NCBI GenBank assembly: GCA_963724645.1
Contig: CAVRVJ010000009.1
Coordinates: forward strand, 62,001 to 126,000
DNA: 64,000 nt
Reading direction: 5' to 3'
Source: CAVXSP01 sp963724645
GTDB lineage: Bacteria > Acidobacteriota > Vicinamibacteria > Vicinamibacterales > SCN-69-37
Positions 28,774 to 38,009 of the stretch are shown here, piece by piece (within the stretch, counting starts at the first letter, position 1; every line of letters starts with the position of its first letter). The notes under the pieces are model-generated. The model did not search any database. It saw only the letters and a program-made list of their open reading frames with translations, and was not told where the DNA came from. The position numbers were made by a program, and so were the translations under genes.

Positions 28774-31182
28774 TCACCTCAACTGAGCGTCCACTTCCTC
28801 GAAATAATTTGAATCGACGAGCACTTCGCGCTTGCCGTTGTTGGCCGCCGAGACGACACCGTCCATCTCCATCATGTCGATCAACCGCGCTGCGCGGCTG
28901 AAGCCGATGCGCAGCCGGCGCTGCAGGTACGAGATGGACGGCTGTCCGCTCGACACGACGATGCGCGCGGCCTCGTCGTACAGATCGTCCTTCTCGAACT
29001 CCATTCGTTCGGCAGCCTTCTCCTCCGCGGTGATCGTGTTGTCGTAAATCGGCTTGCCCTGCTTGCGAAGGAAGCTGCACAGCCGCGCCGTTTCCTGCTC
29101 GGAGATGTACGGACCGTGGATGCGGATGAACCTGGACGACGCGGGGGGCAGGTAGAGCATGTCGCCTTTGCCGAGGAGCTGCTCGGCGCCGTTGCCGTCG
29201 AGAATCGTCCGCGAGTCGATTTTGGTGGCGACACGGAACGCAATGCGCGCCGGAAGATTCGCCTTGATCAGTCCGGTGATGACGTCGACGGACGGCCGCT
29301 GTGTCGCGAGGATCAGATGGATTCCGACGGCGCGCGCCATCTGGGCCAGGCGGGCAATCGATTCCTCGACTTCCTTGCCCGCGCACATCATGAGGTCGGC
29401 CAGTTCGTCGATGATGACAATGACGTACGGCATCGTCTTGAGTGGCTCGGCGCTCTCGTCATGCCCGTTGCCGCGCGGCGCGGCGGCCTGGTCGGCCCCC
29501 TCGCGCGGGGGCCTGGGGCCGGGCGCCCCTTGCTCCAGCAGCATCGCGCGCACGTTGCGGTTGTACTGCTCGATGTTCCGGACGCCGAAGCCCGCCAGCG
29601 TTTTGTAGCGCTCCTCCATCTCATGGACCGCCCACCGGAGGGCGTTCGCCGCCTGCTTCGGATCGACCACGACGGGCGTCAGCAGGTGCGGGATGTCCTC
29701 ATACATCCCGAGCTCCAGGCGTTTCGGGTCGATCATGATGAATCGCACGTCGTCGGGCGTGGAACGGTACAAGATGCTGCTCACCATGGCGTTGACGCTG
29801 ACCGATTTGCCGGCGCCGGTGGAGCCGGCGATGAGCAGGTGAGGCATGGTCGTCAGGTCGCTCAGGAACGGCTCGCCATGAATCGTCTTGCCCATGGCCA
29901 TGGTCAACTTCGAGGCCGAGCGCGTGTACAGCTCGGATTCCAGCAGTTCGCGGAGGGTGATCGCCTCGCGGGTCGGATTCGGAATCTGAATACCGACTGT
30001 CGATTTCCCCGGAATGCGGTCGATCAACACCGACTCCGCCTTCATCGCGAGGCAGAGGTCCTCGGCCAGGCCGGTGATGCGGCTGTATTTCACGCCCGCG
30101 TCCGGCTTGAACTCGTACGTCGTCACGACAGGTCCGGGATGGATTTGGACGACCGAGCCTTCCACCGAGAACTCGCGGCACTTTTCTTCGAGCAGCCGGG
30201 CGGCTTCCATCAGCTCGCGCTCGTCGATCTTGCGCTGGTCCTTAGGAGCATCGAGCAGGGTCAGGGGCGGCAGGACGTAGCCGCCTTTGCGCCGCTCGGC
30301 CGGTGGTCGCGGCGGCTCGGCGCTCGTGAGCGGCAGGCTGCCCGGCACCGGTGCGCGCTTGATCGACGGCGGTTTGCCGGGCGGCGCGGCCGCGGACGAC
30401 TCGCTCGTGTTCTCGTCGTCGTCCTCATCGTCGGCCGCGAGCCGGGCGCGGGCCGCCTTCAATTTCGCGGCGGCGCCGTCGGCCTTGATCGCGATGTCAG
30501 GCCCGGTCGCGCGCCCCGCCTTCTCTACGTGCTTGTCGACAATCAGCCGGCGCTCGTTCTCGCGGCTCCGAGTCTCGCGCCACTCTTTCCAGCGGGCGGA
30601 CAGGACCCCCGCACGCGCTCGCAGCATCTGGCCCCCGCCGCTCAGCGCCCGGCCCAATGAGAAGTGCGTCGACAGGATGATGGACAGTGTCAGCAGGACG
30701 AAGAGCAGGACCGTGCCCCCCGTCGTGTTGAGATACTCGGACACCGCGCCGGCGACCCAGTCGCCCAGTACACCGCCGGCCGGGAACGCGCGGTGGCTGG
30801 TATCGAACGCACGGAAAAGCAACGACAGCAGTCCCGCGATCGAGCCGACCATCAGGAAAGCGCCCACGAATTTCGTATACGCCGCGGCCACTTTGTGGCA
30901 CCAGAACGCATTCCAGCCCGCAATGCCGACCACGATCGGCACGACCCAGGCGGCATAGCCGAACAACTGGAAGGAGGCTTCGGCCATGAACGCGCCAATG
31001 CGGCCCGCGAAATTCGTTGGCAGGCCGGCGGTCGAGTCCTTGAAGTACCAGACCGGATCGGTAGGCGAGTAGCTGCCGAGCCCGAGGACCCAGATCAGGG
31101 CGAGCGCAAACAGCACGACTCCCGCGAACTCGCTCATTCGGCGGGACAGGGTTGAATTCGCCACGCGTTCGTTCCCCCTCAC
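28774..31182 (-). CDS. ftsK: FtsK/SpoIIIE-family DNA translocase
   Basis: Septal DNA pump of 802 residues. The N-terminal third has about four membrane helices (LFALALIWVLGLGS, WVVPIVVGIAGWNAFW, GAFLMVGSIAGLLSLLF, VLLFVLLTLSIILS). A short charged linker (to about residue 300) precedes the motor: alpha domain REFSVEGSVVQIHPGPVVTT, Walker A LLIAGSTGAGKSVSVNAMVS, Walker B YVIVIIDELADLMM and ILATQRPSVDVITG. A small Gly/Pro-rich insertion interrupts the motor (QGAPGPRPPREGADQ). The C-terminal winged-helix gamma domain (ISYLQRRLRIGFSRAARLID) would read KOPS-like polarity sites. ATG 31182 overlaps the RNase J stop, pointing to one transcript. Confidence 0.95.
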   Translation of the reverse strand: MRGNERVANSTLSRRMSEFAGVVLFALALIWVLGLGSYSPTDPVWYFKDSTAGLPTNFAGRIGAFMAEASFQLFGYAAWVVPIVVGIAGWNAFWCHKVAAAYTKFVGAFLMVGSIAGLLSLLFRAFDTSHRAFPAGGVLGDWVAGAVSEYLNTTGGTVLLFVLLTLSIILSTHFSLGRALSGGGQMLRARAGVLSARWKEWRETRSRENERRLIVDKHVEKAGRATGPDIAIKADGAAAKLKAARARLAADDEDDDENTSESSAAAPPGKPPSIKRAPVPGSLPLTSAEPPRPPAERRKGGYVLPPLTLLDAPKDQRKIDERELMEAARLLEEKCREFSVEGSVVQIHPGPVVTTYEFKPDAGVKYSRITGLAEDLCLAMKAESVLIDRIPGKSTVGIQIPNPTREAITLRELLESELYTRSASKLTMAMGKTIHGEPFLSDLTTMPHLLIAGSTGAGKSVSVNAMVSSILYRSTPDDVRFIMIDPKRLELGMYEDIPHLLTPVVVDPKQAANALRWAVHEMEERYKTLAGFGVRNIEQYNRNVRAMLLEQGAPGPRPPREGADQAAAPRGNGHDESAEPLKTMPYVIVIIDELADLMMCAGKEVEESIARLAQMARAVGIHLILATQRPSVDVITGLIKANLPARIAFRVATKIDSRTILDGNGAEQLLGKGDMLYLPPASSRFIRIHGPYISEQETARLCSFLRKQGKPIYDNTITAEEKAAERMEFEKDDLYDEAARIVVSSGQPSISYLQRRLRIGFSRAARLIDMMEMDGVVSAANNGKREVLVDSNYFEEVDAQLR

Positions 31183-32837
31183 ACTTCCATGACCACGGGC
31201 AGCACGAGCGGTCGACGGCCGGCTCGCTTACGGAACATCCTCTGTATCTCCATCCGAACCCGTTCCTTCAGGAGGCCCGGATCGGTCCGCTCCTCCAACG
31301 GCGCGCTCTCGATGGCCGCGGCGAGCAGTCCCGGCGCCTCGCGCAGCATTGCGTCGTGCCGCGCGTCATTGGCGAGGCCGCGCGTGATGATTTCGGGCGT
31401 CTGCTCGAGACTCCCGGTCTTGCCGTTGATCGCGACGACCGGAACGACCAGGCCGTCGCCAGCCAGGTGCCGCCGGTCCCTCAGGACCTCATCGCCGATC
31501 TCACCGGTCCGCGTGCCGTCAATGAGCACCCGGCCGGTGGGCACCCTGTCCGCAATCCGACCGCCGTGCTCGTCAAACCTCAGGACATCGCCGTCCTCCG
31601 CCATCAGGACGCGGGTGTCGGGACAGACGAGCGCGGCAATGCGGGCATGCCGGGCAAGCTGCCGGTACTCCCCGTGTATCGGCACGAAAATCTTCGGCTT
31701 CACCAGGGCCAGCACGAGTTTCAGCTCTTCCTCACTGCCGTGTCCGGAAACATGGACGTGTTTCATCCCGTCGGCCACGACGTCCGCCCCGCGCCGCCAG
31801 ACATGGTTCATCACCCGGCCGATGGCCTTCTCGTTGCCGGGAATCGCCCGGGCAGAAAACACCACGACATCATCGGGCGCCAGCTTGACGTGCTTGTGAT
31901 CGTCAATCGCAATGCGGGGGAGGGCGGCCATCGGCTCGCCCTGTGATCCCGTGCACAAACAGAGCACATCCTGCGCCGGATAGTCGCGGATCTCGGAGTC
32001 CCGAATCTGCAATCCGGGCCGGATCCGCAGGTAGCCGAGCCGCTCGGCGATTTGCGAGTTCTGCTGCATGCCGCGCCCGACGAAGGCGACCTTGCGGTCG
32101 AACTGCTCGGCGAGGTCCACCAGCAACTGGTGCCGGTAGATGCTGCTGGCAAAGGCGGTGACGACGATCTTGCCGCGCGCGCTGCTGAAGACTTCCTCGA
32201 AAGCTTCGAGGACGTCGCGCTCCGAGCCGGTGAACCCGCGGCGATCGACGTTCGTACTGTCGGAGAACAACGCCAGAACGCCCGACGTCCCCAATTCGGC
32301 GAACCGATGCAGATCGAAGAGTTCGCCGTCGAGCGGCGTCTGATCGATCTTGAAATCGCCGGTGTGGATGATGGTCCCCGCCGGAGTGTGAATCGCCACG
32401 GCGACGCAGTCGGGAATGCTGTGCGTGACGCGCAGGAACTCGAGTCGCAGCGGTCCCACCTCCACCGTCTGACGGGGCTTGACGGCGATCAGCCGATCCA
32501 GGGCGTCGACGCCATGCTCGGCCAGCTTCGGCTCGAGCAGAGCGAGCGTAAAGCGTGTCGCATAGATCGGCCCGGACACGTGCTTGATGATGTGCGCGAC
32601 CCCGCCGATGTGATCTTCGTGGCCGTGCGTGAGCACGAGCGCCTGGATGCGGCCGCGATACTGCTCGAGCGCCGCCACGTCCGGAATGACGAGGTCCACG
32701 CCGAACAACTCGGGTTCGGGAAACATGACCCCGGCGTCAATGAGGACAGCCGTTTCGCCGCAGGCGACGAGGAGCATGTTCATGCCGAACTCGCCAAGCC
32801 CGCCGAGCGGGATGCAATCAACCGCCGCCGTTGTCAT
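31179..32837 (-). CDS. rnj: ribonuclease J
   Basis: Metallo-beta-lactamase/beta-CASP ribonuclease with 5'-3' exo- and endonuclease activity in mRNA turnover. The sequence from MTTAAVDCIPLGGLGEFGMN carries LTHGHEDHIGGVAHIIKH (metal site HxHxDH), HTGDFKIDQTPLDGE, FSDSTNVDRRGFTGSE, CLCTGSQGEPMAALPRIA and VSGHGSEEELKLVLALVKPK, then the C-terminal domain with small basic tail. Length 552 residues fits the family. ATG 32837 is chosen because homology starts there, although an in-frame ATG lies 25 codons upstream. A terminator for rsmA lies upstream, so the promoter is between 32838 and 32972. Confidence 0.93.
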   Translation of the reverse strand: MTTAAVDCIPLGGLGEFGMNMLLVACGETAVLIDAGVMFPEPELFGVDLVIPDVAALEQYRGRIQALVLTHGHEDHIGGVAHIIKHVSGPIYATRFTLALLEPKLAEHGVDALDRLIAVKPRQTVEVGPLRLEFLRVTHSIPDCVAVAIHTPAGTIIHTGDFKIDQTPLDGELFDLHRFAELGTSGVLALFSDSTNVDRRGFTGSERDVLEAFEEVFSSARGKIVVTAFASSIYRHQLLVDLAEQFDRKVAFVGRGMQQNSQIAERLGYLRIRPGLQIRDSEIRDYPAQDVLCLCTGSQGEPMAALPRIAIDDHKHVKLAPDDVVVFSARAIPGNEKAIGRVMNHVWRRGADVVADGMKHVHVSGHGSEEELKLVLALVKPKIFVPIHGEYRQLARHARIAALVCPDTRVLMAEDGDVLRFDEHGGRIADRVPTGRVLIDGTRTGEIGDEVLRDRRHLAGDGLVVPVVAINGKTGSLEQTPEIITRGLANDARHDAMLREAPGLLAAAIESAPLEERTDPGLLKERVRMEIQRMFRKRAGRRPLVLPVVMEV

Positions 32838-32972
32838 CGAGGCGTGCCTTCGCTCCTGCTCGAACACGTGCGTCTCGCCGAGCCTGCTCGCTCGGGCAAT
32901 GCGCACAGCCACAGCGCAGGGGCGCTGTTCGTCCGGCCACCGTGTCCAACCGCTGGGTCGCTGGGAAGACCC

Positions 32973-33000
32973 AAAAAGAGCCCCTCGACTGGTCGAAGGG
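32973..33000 (-). terminator. Rho-independent terminator downstream of rsmA
   Basis: Reading the minus strand, CCCTTCGA pairs with TCGAGGGG (one G-T pair) around a four-base loop, then CTCTTTTT follows. It lies 23 bases past the rsmA stop and upstream of the RNase J gene. Confidence 0.75.
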
Positions 33001-33022
33001 CAGGAGGGAAAATTCGCCGAAA

Positions 33023-33919
33023 CTATAGCACAGGCGGTCGATCAGCCGAAGCGAAAAGCTCGGCAAGCCGTGCGAATTCTGTAACTTGCAGCGTCTCCGG
33101 CCGCCGGCGCCCGTCCAAACCTGACGCGACAAGGACCGCCGGCCCGCGCGGGTCGAATTGCTTCAGTGCGTTGGTCAGCATCTTGCGCCGTGCGCTGAAC
33201 AACGCGCGGACCAGCCGGTCGAACAGCGGCTCATCCACGATCCGGGCCGACGCCGGACCGAACGCAAGGCGCACGACGGACGAGCGCACCTTGGGCGCCG
33301 GCCGAAACGCGCCCGGCGGCAGATCGAGCAGCCGGCTGACTCGCGTGTGCAACTGCACGGAGACCGTGAGCAGGCCGTACGCCTTGGTCCCGGCGCGCGC
33401 CGTCAGGCGGTCGGCGACTTCGCGCTGGACCATTAACGTCGCATCGGTAAGCGCCCCGTGGCGCCGGTGCAGTTCGATCAGCCGGAAGATGATCGGCGAC
33501 GAAAGGTTGTAAGGAAGATTGCCGACGACGCGGAGCCGCCGCGGCCGGCTGCCGCCGGCGTCATGAGCCGGACGCTGCGGATCGAGACCCGACAGGAAGG
33601 GCAGCACATCACCCGTCAGAAAATCCGCCGTCATCAGCGTGACGTTGCCCGGGACGCGCGTGGCCAGATCCGCGGCAAGGTCTCGATCGATCTCTACCGC
33701 GAGGATCGGAGCGCCGCTCTCGGCCAACGGCATCGTCAGCGCGCCGGTGCCTGCTCCGATTTCGAGGAAGACATCGCCGGGTTGAGGAGCGATCGCACGA
33801 ACGACCTTCTGCGCCCACTCCGGGGAGAGAAAATGCTGGCCGAACCGCCTGCGGCGGCGATGGCGAAACCCGAGACTGGCGAGGGCCGGCTGGTTGGAGC
33901 CGTGGCGCGGGGACTTCAC
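33023..33919 (-). CDS. rsmA: 16S rRNA dimethyladenosine transferase
   Basis: KsgA-type enzyme that dimethylates two adjacent adenines in helix 45 of 16S rRNA using S-adenosylmethionine. After a basic N-terminus come FGQHFLSPEWAQKVVRAI, the SAM-binding GDVFLEIGAGTGALTMPLAE, ILAVEIDRDLAADLA and the catalytic NLPYNLSSPIIFRLIE; the C-terminal domain has FRPAPKVRSSVVRL and LFSARRKMLTNALKQ. Length 298 residues. GTG 33919 overlaps the stop of the upstream membrane-protein gene (GTGA), so they are coupled. A terminator follows the stop. Confidence 0.94.
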   Translation of the reverse strand: MKSPRHGSNQPALASLGFRHRRRRRFGQHFLSPEWAQKVVRAIAPQPGDVFLEIGAGTGALTMPLAESGAPILAVEIDRDLAADLATRVPGNVTLMTADFLTGDVLPFLSGLDPQRPAHDAGGSRPRRLRVVGNLPYNLSSPIIFRLIELHRRHGALTDATLMVQREVADRLTARAGTKAYGLLTVSVQLHTRVSRLLDLPPGAFRPAPKVRSSVVRLAFGPASARIVDEPLFDRLVRALFSARRKMLTNALKQFDPRGPAVLVASGLDGRRRPETLQVTEFARLAELFASADRPPVL

Positions 33920-35721
33920 GATGGCCACAACGAGAGGATTAACAACGGCGCGTTCGGTGGCAGATAAAGTGCCCATTGCTCGAGCGGCTGGCCGTCGAAT
34001 TGAACGGTGGTGAGCGTCTCTCCGGTCATGCCGTCGCTGAGGACGCCGGTCAGTTTCGATCGGGGGCGGAACAGGAGCCGCGCGTCCGGGCGAGTGTCGC
34101 GCAGAATGAACACAAACCGCCGCGGCCCTTCCAGTTCCATCACGCGCACGCTCGTGAACTGGCGAAGCATGCTCCCGCCGCCCGCCTTCGGCTTCAACGT
34201 CCACCATTGCGACTGACTGAGCAGGTCGCGCACGTGCGATTCGGCCTCCGGCGGCCACGCCATGACCGGCTGATACGTGAAGCCCTCGAGTTGCACGGCG
34301 CTGCCGGGCGCGCGCGCGAACTGGTAGCGCATGCCAACCAGGTTGGCGTAGCAGAGCGCTCCCCGCGTGGCGCATTCGACGGGCAGTTGGGCTGGAAAAC
34401 AGGGCACGGGAAAGGCGGCGCCATCGCCGCGCCCGGTCAGCAGGACCTTTTCGCAATTCGCCGTCGCGATCGGCACCCAGCGATCTTCGCGGCCGCCTTG
34501 AATCTCCGCGAACACTTCGGGCAGGGGATTGTTCCAGGCCGGATGCTTCGTCCACAGAAAGTTCGCGAGAATCGTCCGTTCGCGCGAGTACTGCGGAACG
34601 CCGGGATGAAAGGCGAAGACGCAGATTGCGGCGGAGACGGTGGCGGTGCCCCGGATGAACGCGCGCCAGCCAGAAGACCCGAGCGCGCGCGCCCGGGCGA
34701 ACACGGGAATGGCGAGCGGAATCAGCCACACGCCATAGCGGCTCATGCCGGGCGTGCCGCCATGATGAATGTTGGTCGCCTGGGCGAAGGAGAACAGGAA
34801 GGCCGCGCCGGCGAGCTTGGCGATGACCGGATCGAGCGCCAGCAGCTCGCGCGGGTGACGCCTCATGACCACGACAGTGGCACCGGCGGCGGCGACCAAC
34901 AACATCGGGAAATTGGGCAGCAGCCCGACTGATGGATCGATTGGTACCGCGATGAGCTCGGCGAGCGACGGGACGTGATTGGGGTTGGCGCGCAGCAGCA
35001 GCGTCGGTGTGCCGTGCCGCAGGTACGTGTAACCGGGCTGCAAGGCGGCCAGTCCGAGTCCGGCGGCCAGGCAGAACAGGAACCGGCGCTCCCGCAGCCA
35101 CTCCGGCCGGGTCGCAGCACAGGCGGCCGCAACGAGCACGACGACAACCCCAATCGGAGGATTCTGTGCCGCGGCGAGGCCCGCGGCCAGCATCGACCAC
35201 CACGGGCGCTCCTGCATCACGAGCATCGCGATGGCGAGCAGGGAGAAAGTGAACGCTTCGGTGTGTGGTTTGTCGATCCACCAGATGATCGGGCTGCCGA
35301 AGAGCAGGAGCGTCGCGGCTCCGCCGATCCGCGGGAGCGCCAGCCAGAACGCCAGAGCGAGCAGACACAGGTTGACCGCCGCAAATGCGGCGATGGGCGT
35401 GACGTGGATGAGCTGAGTGATCCAGACGGCGGGCACCGCCAGCAGCGGGTAGACCCAGAAATGGATGAAGTCGCGCCGGCCATCAGGACCTGAGATTGTC
35501 GAATCCCGAATATCCCAGCCATCGAGGCTGGCGTCGATGCCCGCGACGGCCTCTTGAATCCAGAAGAGGTCTGCGGTCGCCACGGCGGGCCGGTGCCACG
35601 ACGCCAGATTCAACGCCATCGCGATGTATTCGCCGCCGTCGCCCACAGCCCTCGGTCGAGATCCCGCGACCAGACACAGCGCCATCGCGGCTGCGATGAC
35701 AAGGGCGCGCGGGCGCGTCAT
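33916..35721 (-). CDS. multi-spanning membrane protein, possibly glycosyltransferase-like
   Basis: About 600 residues. The first two thirds have some ten hydrophobic helices (ALVIAAAMALCLVAGSRP, FWVYPLLAVPAVWITQLIHV, AAVNLCLLALAFWLALP, MLLVAAAGATVVVMRR and others), arranged as in polytopic GT-C-like or O-antigen-type membrane enzymes. An acidic loop after helix 1 (VGDGGEYIAMALNLASWH) has a DGGEY where GT-C enzymes often carry acidic residues. The C-terminal part (from about residue 440) is soluble and may be periplasmic, ending LPPNAPLLILSLWPS. ATG 35721 overlaps the stop of the zincin gene. No close family is recognised, so the glycosyltransferase idea is weak. Confidence 0.65.
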   Translation of the reverse strand: MTRPRALVIAAAMALCLVAGSRPRAVGDGGEYIAMALNLASWHRPAVATADLFWIQEAVAGIDASLDGWDIRDSTISGPDGRRDFIHFWVYPLLAVPAVWITQLIHVTPIAAFAAVNLCLLALAFWLALPRIGGAATLLLFGSPIIWWIDKPHTEAFTFSLLAIAMLVMQERPWWSMLAAGLAAAQNPPIGVVVVLVAAACAATRPEWLRERRFLFCLAAGLGLAALQPGYTYLRHGTPTLLLRANPNHVPSLAELIAVPIDPSVGLLPNFPMLLVAAAGATVVVMRRHPRELLALDPVIAKLAGAAFLFSFAQATNIHHGGTPGMSRYGVWLIPLAIPVFARARALGSSGWRAFIRGTATVSAAICVFAFHPGVPQYSRERTILANFLWTKHPAWNNPLPEVFAEIQGGREDRWVPIATANCEKVLLTGRGDGAAFPVPCFPAQLPVECATRGALCYANLVGMRYQFARAPGSAVQLEGFTYQPVMAWPPEAESHVRDLLSQSQWWTLKPKAGGGSMLRQFTSVRVMELEGPRRFVFILRDTRPDARLLFRPRSKLTGVLSDGMTGETLTTVQFDGQPLEQWALYLPPNAPLLILSLWPS

Positions 35722-36107
35722 TCCTCGCCTCGCCAATAACGCTCTTCGATGTCTTCGATCTCTTCTTCCGACAATCCGAAATAATGTCCGATTTCGTGGA
35801 TCAGCGTCTCGCCGATGGCGACGACCACATCATCCTCGGTCTCGCTGTCGTCCTCGATGGGGCCCTGAAACAGTGTGATCTTGTCCGGCAGCACATTGCC
35901 ATGGCCCCAGCCGCGCTCCGTGAGCGGCGTGCCTTCGTAGAGGCCGAGCAGCGTGTCGTCAGGCGAATCAAGTTCGAGTTCCCGCAACTGGGCCGGCGTC
36001 GGTTCCTGTTCGATGACGATCGCGATGTTCTGCAGCGCCGCGCGAAAGTTTTCCGGAATCGACTCCAGCGCCTCGTCGACGAGTGTCTTGAAGTGATCGC
36101 GAGTCAT
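35718..36107 (-). CDS. zincin-like metallopeptidase-family protein
   Basis: 129 residues, acidic, of the small bacterial zincin family (PF06262 as I recall). The HExxH zinc motif is in IGETLIHEIGHYFGLSEEEI, with acidic residues after it (EIEDIEERYW). The N-terminal half (FKTLVDEALESIPENFRAAL, DTLLGLYEGTPLTERGWGHG, LPDKITLFQGPIE) matches the family order. Members are predicted minimal proteases of unknown substrate. It ends in an ATGA overlap with the next membrane-protein gene. Confidence 0.87.
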   Translation of the reverse strand: MTRDHFKTLVDEALESIPENFRAALQNIAIVIEQEPTPAQLRELELDSPDDTLLGLYEGTPLTERGWGHGNVLPDKITLFQGPIEDDSETEDDVVVAIGETLIHEIGHYFGLSEEEIEDIEERYWRGEE

Positions 36108-36140
36108 GTCATACGGCGGCAGACTCGTGTACCGCGAAGC

Positions 36141-36884
36141 TCACTTAGCTCTCGCCTTTTTGGTCCCGAGTTGCTTGTAGTAAGTGCAGTCCGTCCGTAC
36201 TGAGCAGCGATCACACAGTGGCCGAGGGCGGCAGACACGCCGGCCGTGCAGGATCAGCACGTCCGACGCACGGACCCAGCGCTCGGGCGGCAGCACGGCG
36301 CAAAGCGCGCGCTCGACCTGTTCCGGGTCGTCGCTGTGTGCGAGTCCGATCCGATTGGCCACGCGGAGCACGTGCCGATCGACGGGAAGCCCCGGCACGC
36401 CGAGCGCGTGCCCCAGCACGACATTCGCGGTCTTGCGCCCCACGCCGGGCAGGGCGATCAGCGCGTTCATGCTCGCCGGCACCTGGCCGCCATGCTCCGT
36501 CATCACCGCACGAGCCATCCCGAGAAGGCTGCGGGACTTCATGCGGAAGAACCCGGTGGTTCGAATCTGTGCCTCGAGCGCCTCTGGCTCGGCCTGGGAC
36601 AGCGCCGCGACATCAGGATAGCGGCGGAAGAGCGCCGGCGTCACTTCGTTCACGCGCCGATCCGTGGACTGCGCGGACAGGATCGTCGCGACCAGAAGCT
36701 CGTACGGACTGCGGAAGATCAGTTCCGTCCATGCATTGGGGTGCTGCGCCTCGAGCCGATCGAAAATGGATGCTGTGGCCGCGGCGCGGGAGCGTCCGGC
36801 CGCCGCCGACGGAGGCCGGCCCGATAGAGCCGTTCGTCGCGCGCGTGCGGAAGGGCGAATGGATGTCCGGCGGCGCGACTCCAT
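36141..36884 (-). CDS. nth: endonuclease III
   Basis: DNA glycosylase/AP lyase acting on oxidised pyrimidines. After about 35 basic, probably disordered residues come PYELLVATILSAQSTDRRVN, the helix-hairpin-helix ALPGVGRKTANVVLGHALG with the catalytic Lys, and VDRHVLRVANRIGL with the catalytic Asp. The C-terminal 4Fe-4S loop reads CRPRPLCDRCSVRTDC, that is C-x5-C-x2-C-x5-C, one residue shorter in the first spacing than the C-x6-C usual in E. coli Nth. It is followed by the small zincin gene and preceded by DUF3467 and lexA on the same strand. Confidence 0.93.
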   Translation of the reverse strand: MESRRRTSIRPSARARRTALSGRPPSAAAGRSRAAATASIFDRLEAQHPNAWTELIFRSPYELLVATILSAQSTDRRVNEVTPALFRRYPDVAALSQAEPEALEAQIRTTGFFRMKSRSLLGMARAVMTEHGGQVPASMNALIALPGVGRKTANVVLGHALGVPGLPVDRHVLRVANRIGLAHSDDPEQVERALCAVLPPERWVRASDVLILHGRRVCRPRPLCDRCSVRTDCTYYKQLGTKKARAK

Positions 36885-36893
36885 CAGTGCGCG

Positions 36894-37220
36894 CTAGTGT
36901 AAATGGTCTTTGGGCCAGTTCGGCGGCGTCGTTCCCGCCTGCGCCTCCTGGAACGTTCTCAATTGCTCCTGCAGGGCGGAGATCAAGCCCGGCACGACGC
37001 CGAACGGAATCGCGATCCGCGCGACCAGCGGCGCCCGCACCGTCTGCGAGGCCTCGGCGTTCTGGATGTCGCGCTCAGAGAGCGGACGCACATCGCAGAA
37101 CGTAAGCGTCATGTCGAACGGCGTATGCGCGACGGCGCAGAAATTCGCGTAGAGCCGTTTGTTGCGTTCCGGATCCTCCGGGTCGTCCGGGACAATCGTG
37201 AAGTTGATCTGCTTGGACAT
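36894..37220 (-). CDS. DUF3467-family protein
   Basis: 108 residues beginning MSKQINFTIVPDDPEDPERN, with YANFCAVAHTPFDMTLTFCD and ARIAIPFGVVPGLISALQEQ. This order is that of the DUF3467 family, small cytoplasmic proteins of unknown function. It starts two bases after the lexA stop and precedes nth, so it may belong to a DNA-damage-linked operon, though that is by position only. Confidence 0.85.
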   Translation of the reverse strand: MSKQINFTIVPDDPEDPERNKRLYANFCAVAHTPFDMTLTFCDVRPLSERDIQNAEASQTVRAPLVARIAIPFGVVPGLISALQEQLRTFQEAQAGTTPPNWPKDHLH

Positions 37221-37222
37221 GG

Positions 37223-37828
37223 TCAGTATTTTCGCATCACCCCGACCACGACGCCCTGGACCTGCACCTGCAGGGCGTCGAGGACCAGAGGGTGCATCGA
37301 GGGGTTCGCGGGCTGCAGCCGGACCCGGCCGTTCTCCCGATAGAACTTCTTCAAGGTCACATCGGCGCCCCCAATCAAGGCGATCACCATCTCGCCGTTC
37401 TCCGCCGTCTTGCGGTCTTCGACAATGACGAAGTCCCCGTCACGAATCTGTTCGTCGATCATCGAGTCGCCCTTGACGCGCAGTACGTAGGTCTCGCGGC
37501 GGCCGACCAGGTCCTCGGGCACGGCAATCGTTTCCGAGGACGCGACCGCTTCGATCGGCGCGCCGGCGGCGACAAAGCCAAGCATCGGAAGCTCGATCGC
37601 GCGGTGACCCGTCCGCGCCGACAGCAACTCGACCGATCGGCTGCGATTCCAGGATCGCCGGATGAAGCCCTTGTCCTGGAGATTCGTCAAATGTTTGTGG
37701 ACGGTCGCGAGAGAAGACAGGCTGAAGCGGCGGCCGATCTCCTCCAGGCTCGGCGCGTACCCGTGCTGCTGAATGAACTCCTGCAGATAATCGAGGATTT
37801 CTCGCTGGCGTTTGGTGAGCGGCTGCAC
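37223..37828 (-). CDS. lexA: LexA repressor
   Basis: SOS regulator of 201 residues. The N-terminal winged helix is LTKRQREILDYLQEFIQQHG ... SLEEIGRRFSLSSLATVHKH; the self-cleavage site is the Ala-Gly in GFVAAGAPIEA; the catalytic Ser is in VLRVKGDSMIDEQIRDGDFV and the Lys in ADVTLKKFYRENGRV. GTG 37828 is chosen because a GGGAGG ribosome site lies just upstream and homology begins there. DUF3467 and nth follow on the same strand. No convincing self-regulatory SOS box was found upstream. Confidence 0.94.
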   Translation of the reverse strand: MQPLTKRQREILDYLQEFIQQHGYAPSLEEIGRRFSLSSLATVHKHLTNLQDKGFIRRSWNRSRSVELLSARTGHRAIELPMLGFVAAGAPIEAVASSETIAVPEDLVGRRETYVLRVKGDSMIDEQIRDGDFVIVEDRKTAENGEMVIALIGGADVTLKKFYRENGRVRLQPANPSMHPLVLDALQVQVQGVVVGVMRKY

Positions 37829-38009
37829 GGCGCCTCCCGATAGAAATGAGTGCCCGAGTGGCACTGTACGCAAAGAAAAGGCGAAAATCAAGCCCAGTGC
37901 CGGGAAAATCCTTACGAGACTCAGGACATTTCCGGGTTGTCCGCCGCCGTACCGAACCATACGCTTGCTTCTTTTCCAGCCCTCGTCGCAGGGCATCTCA
38001 ACGAATCGG

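Noticed and set aside
29116..30660. A long open frame (514 codons) antisense to ftsK, and similar ones opposite the dehydratase, pepA and RNase J
   Set aside because: They mirror high-GC third-position bias of the real genes, have no recognisable domains, and are rich in Arg/Ala as expected of shadow frames.
36545..36575. GGTTCGAATC, like a tRNA T-loop
   Set aside because: It lies inside nth in frame and there is no acceptor, D or anticodon arm around it.
37940..37970. CGAAC....CTTG-like element upstream of lexA as an SOS box
   Set aside because: The half-sites are imperfect and the spacing is off; no second copy near nth or recG supports it.
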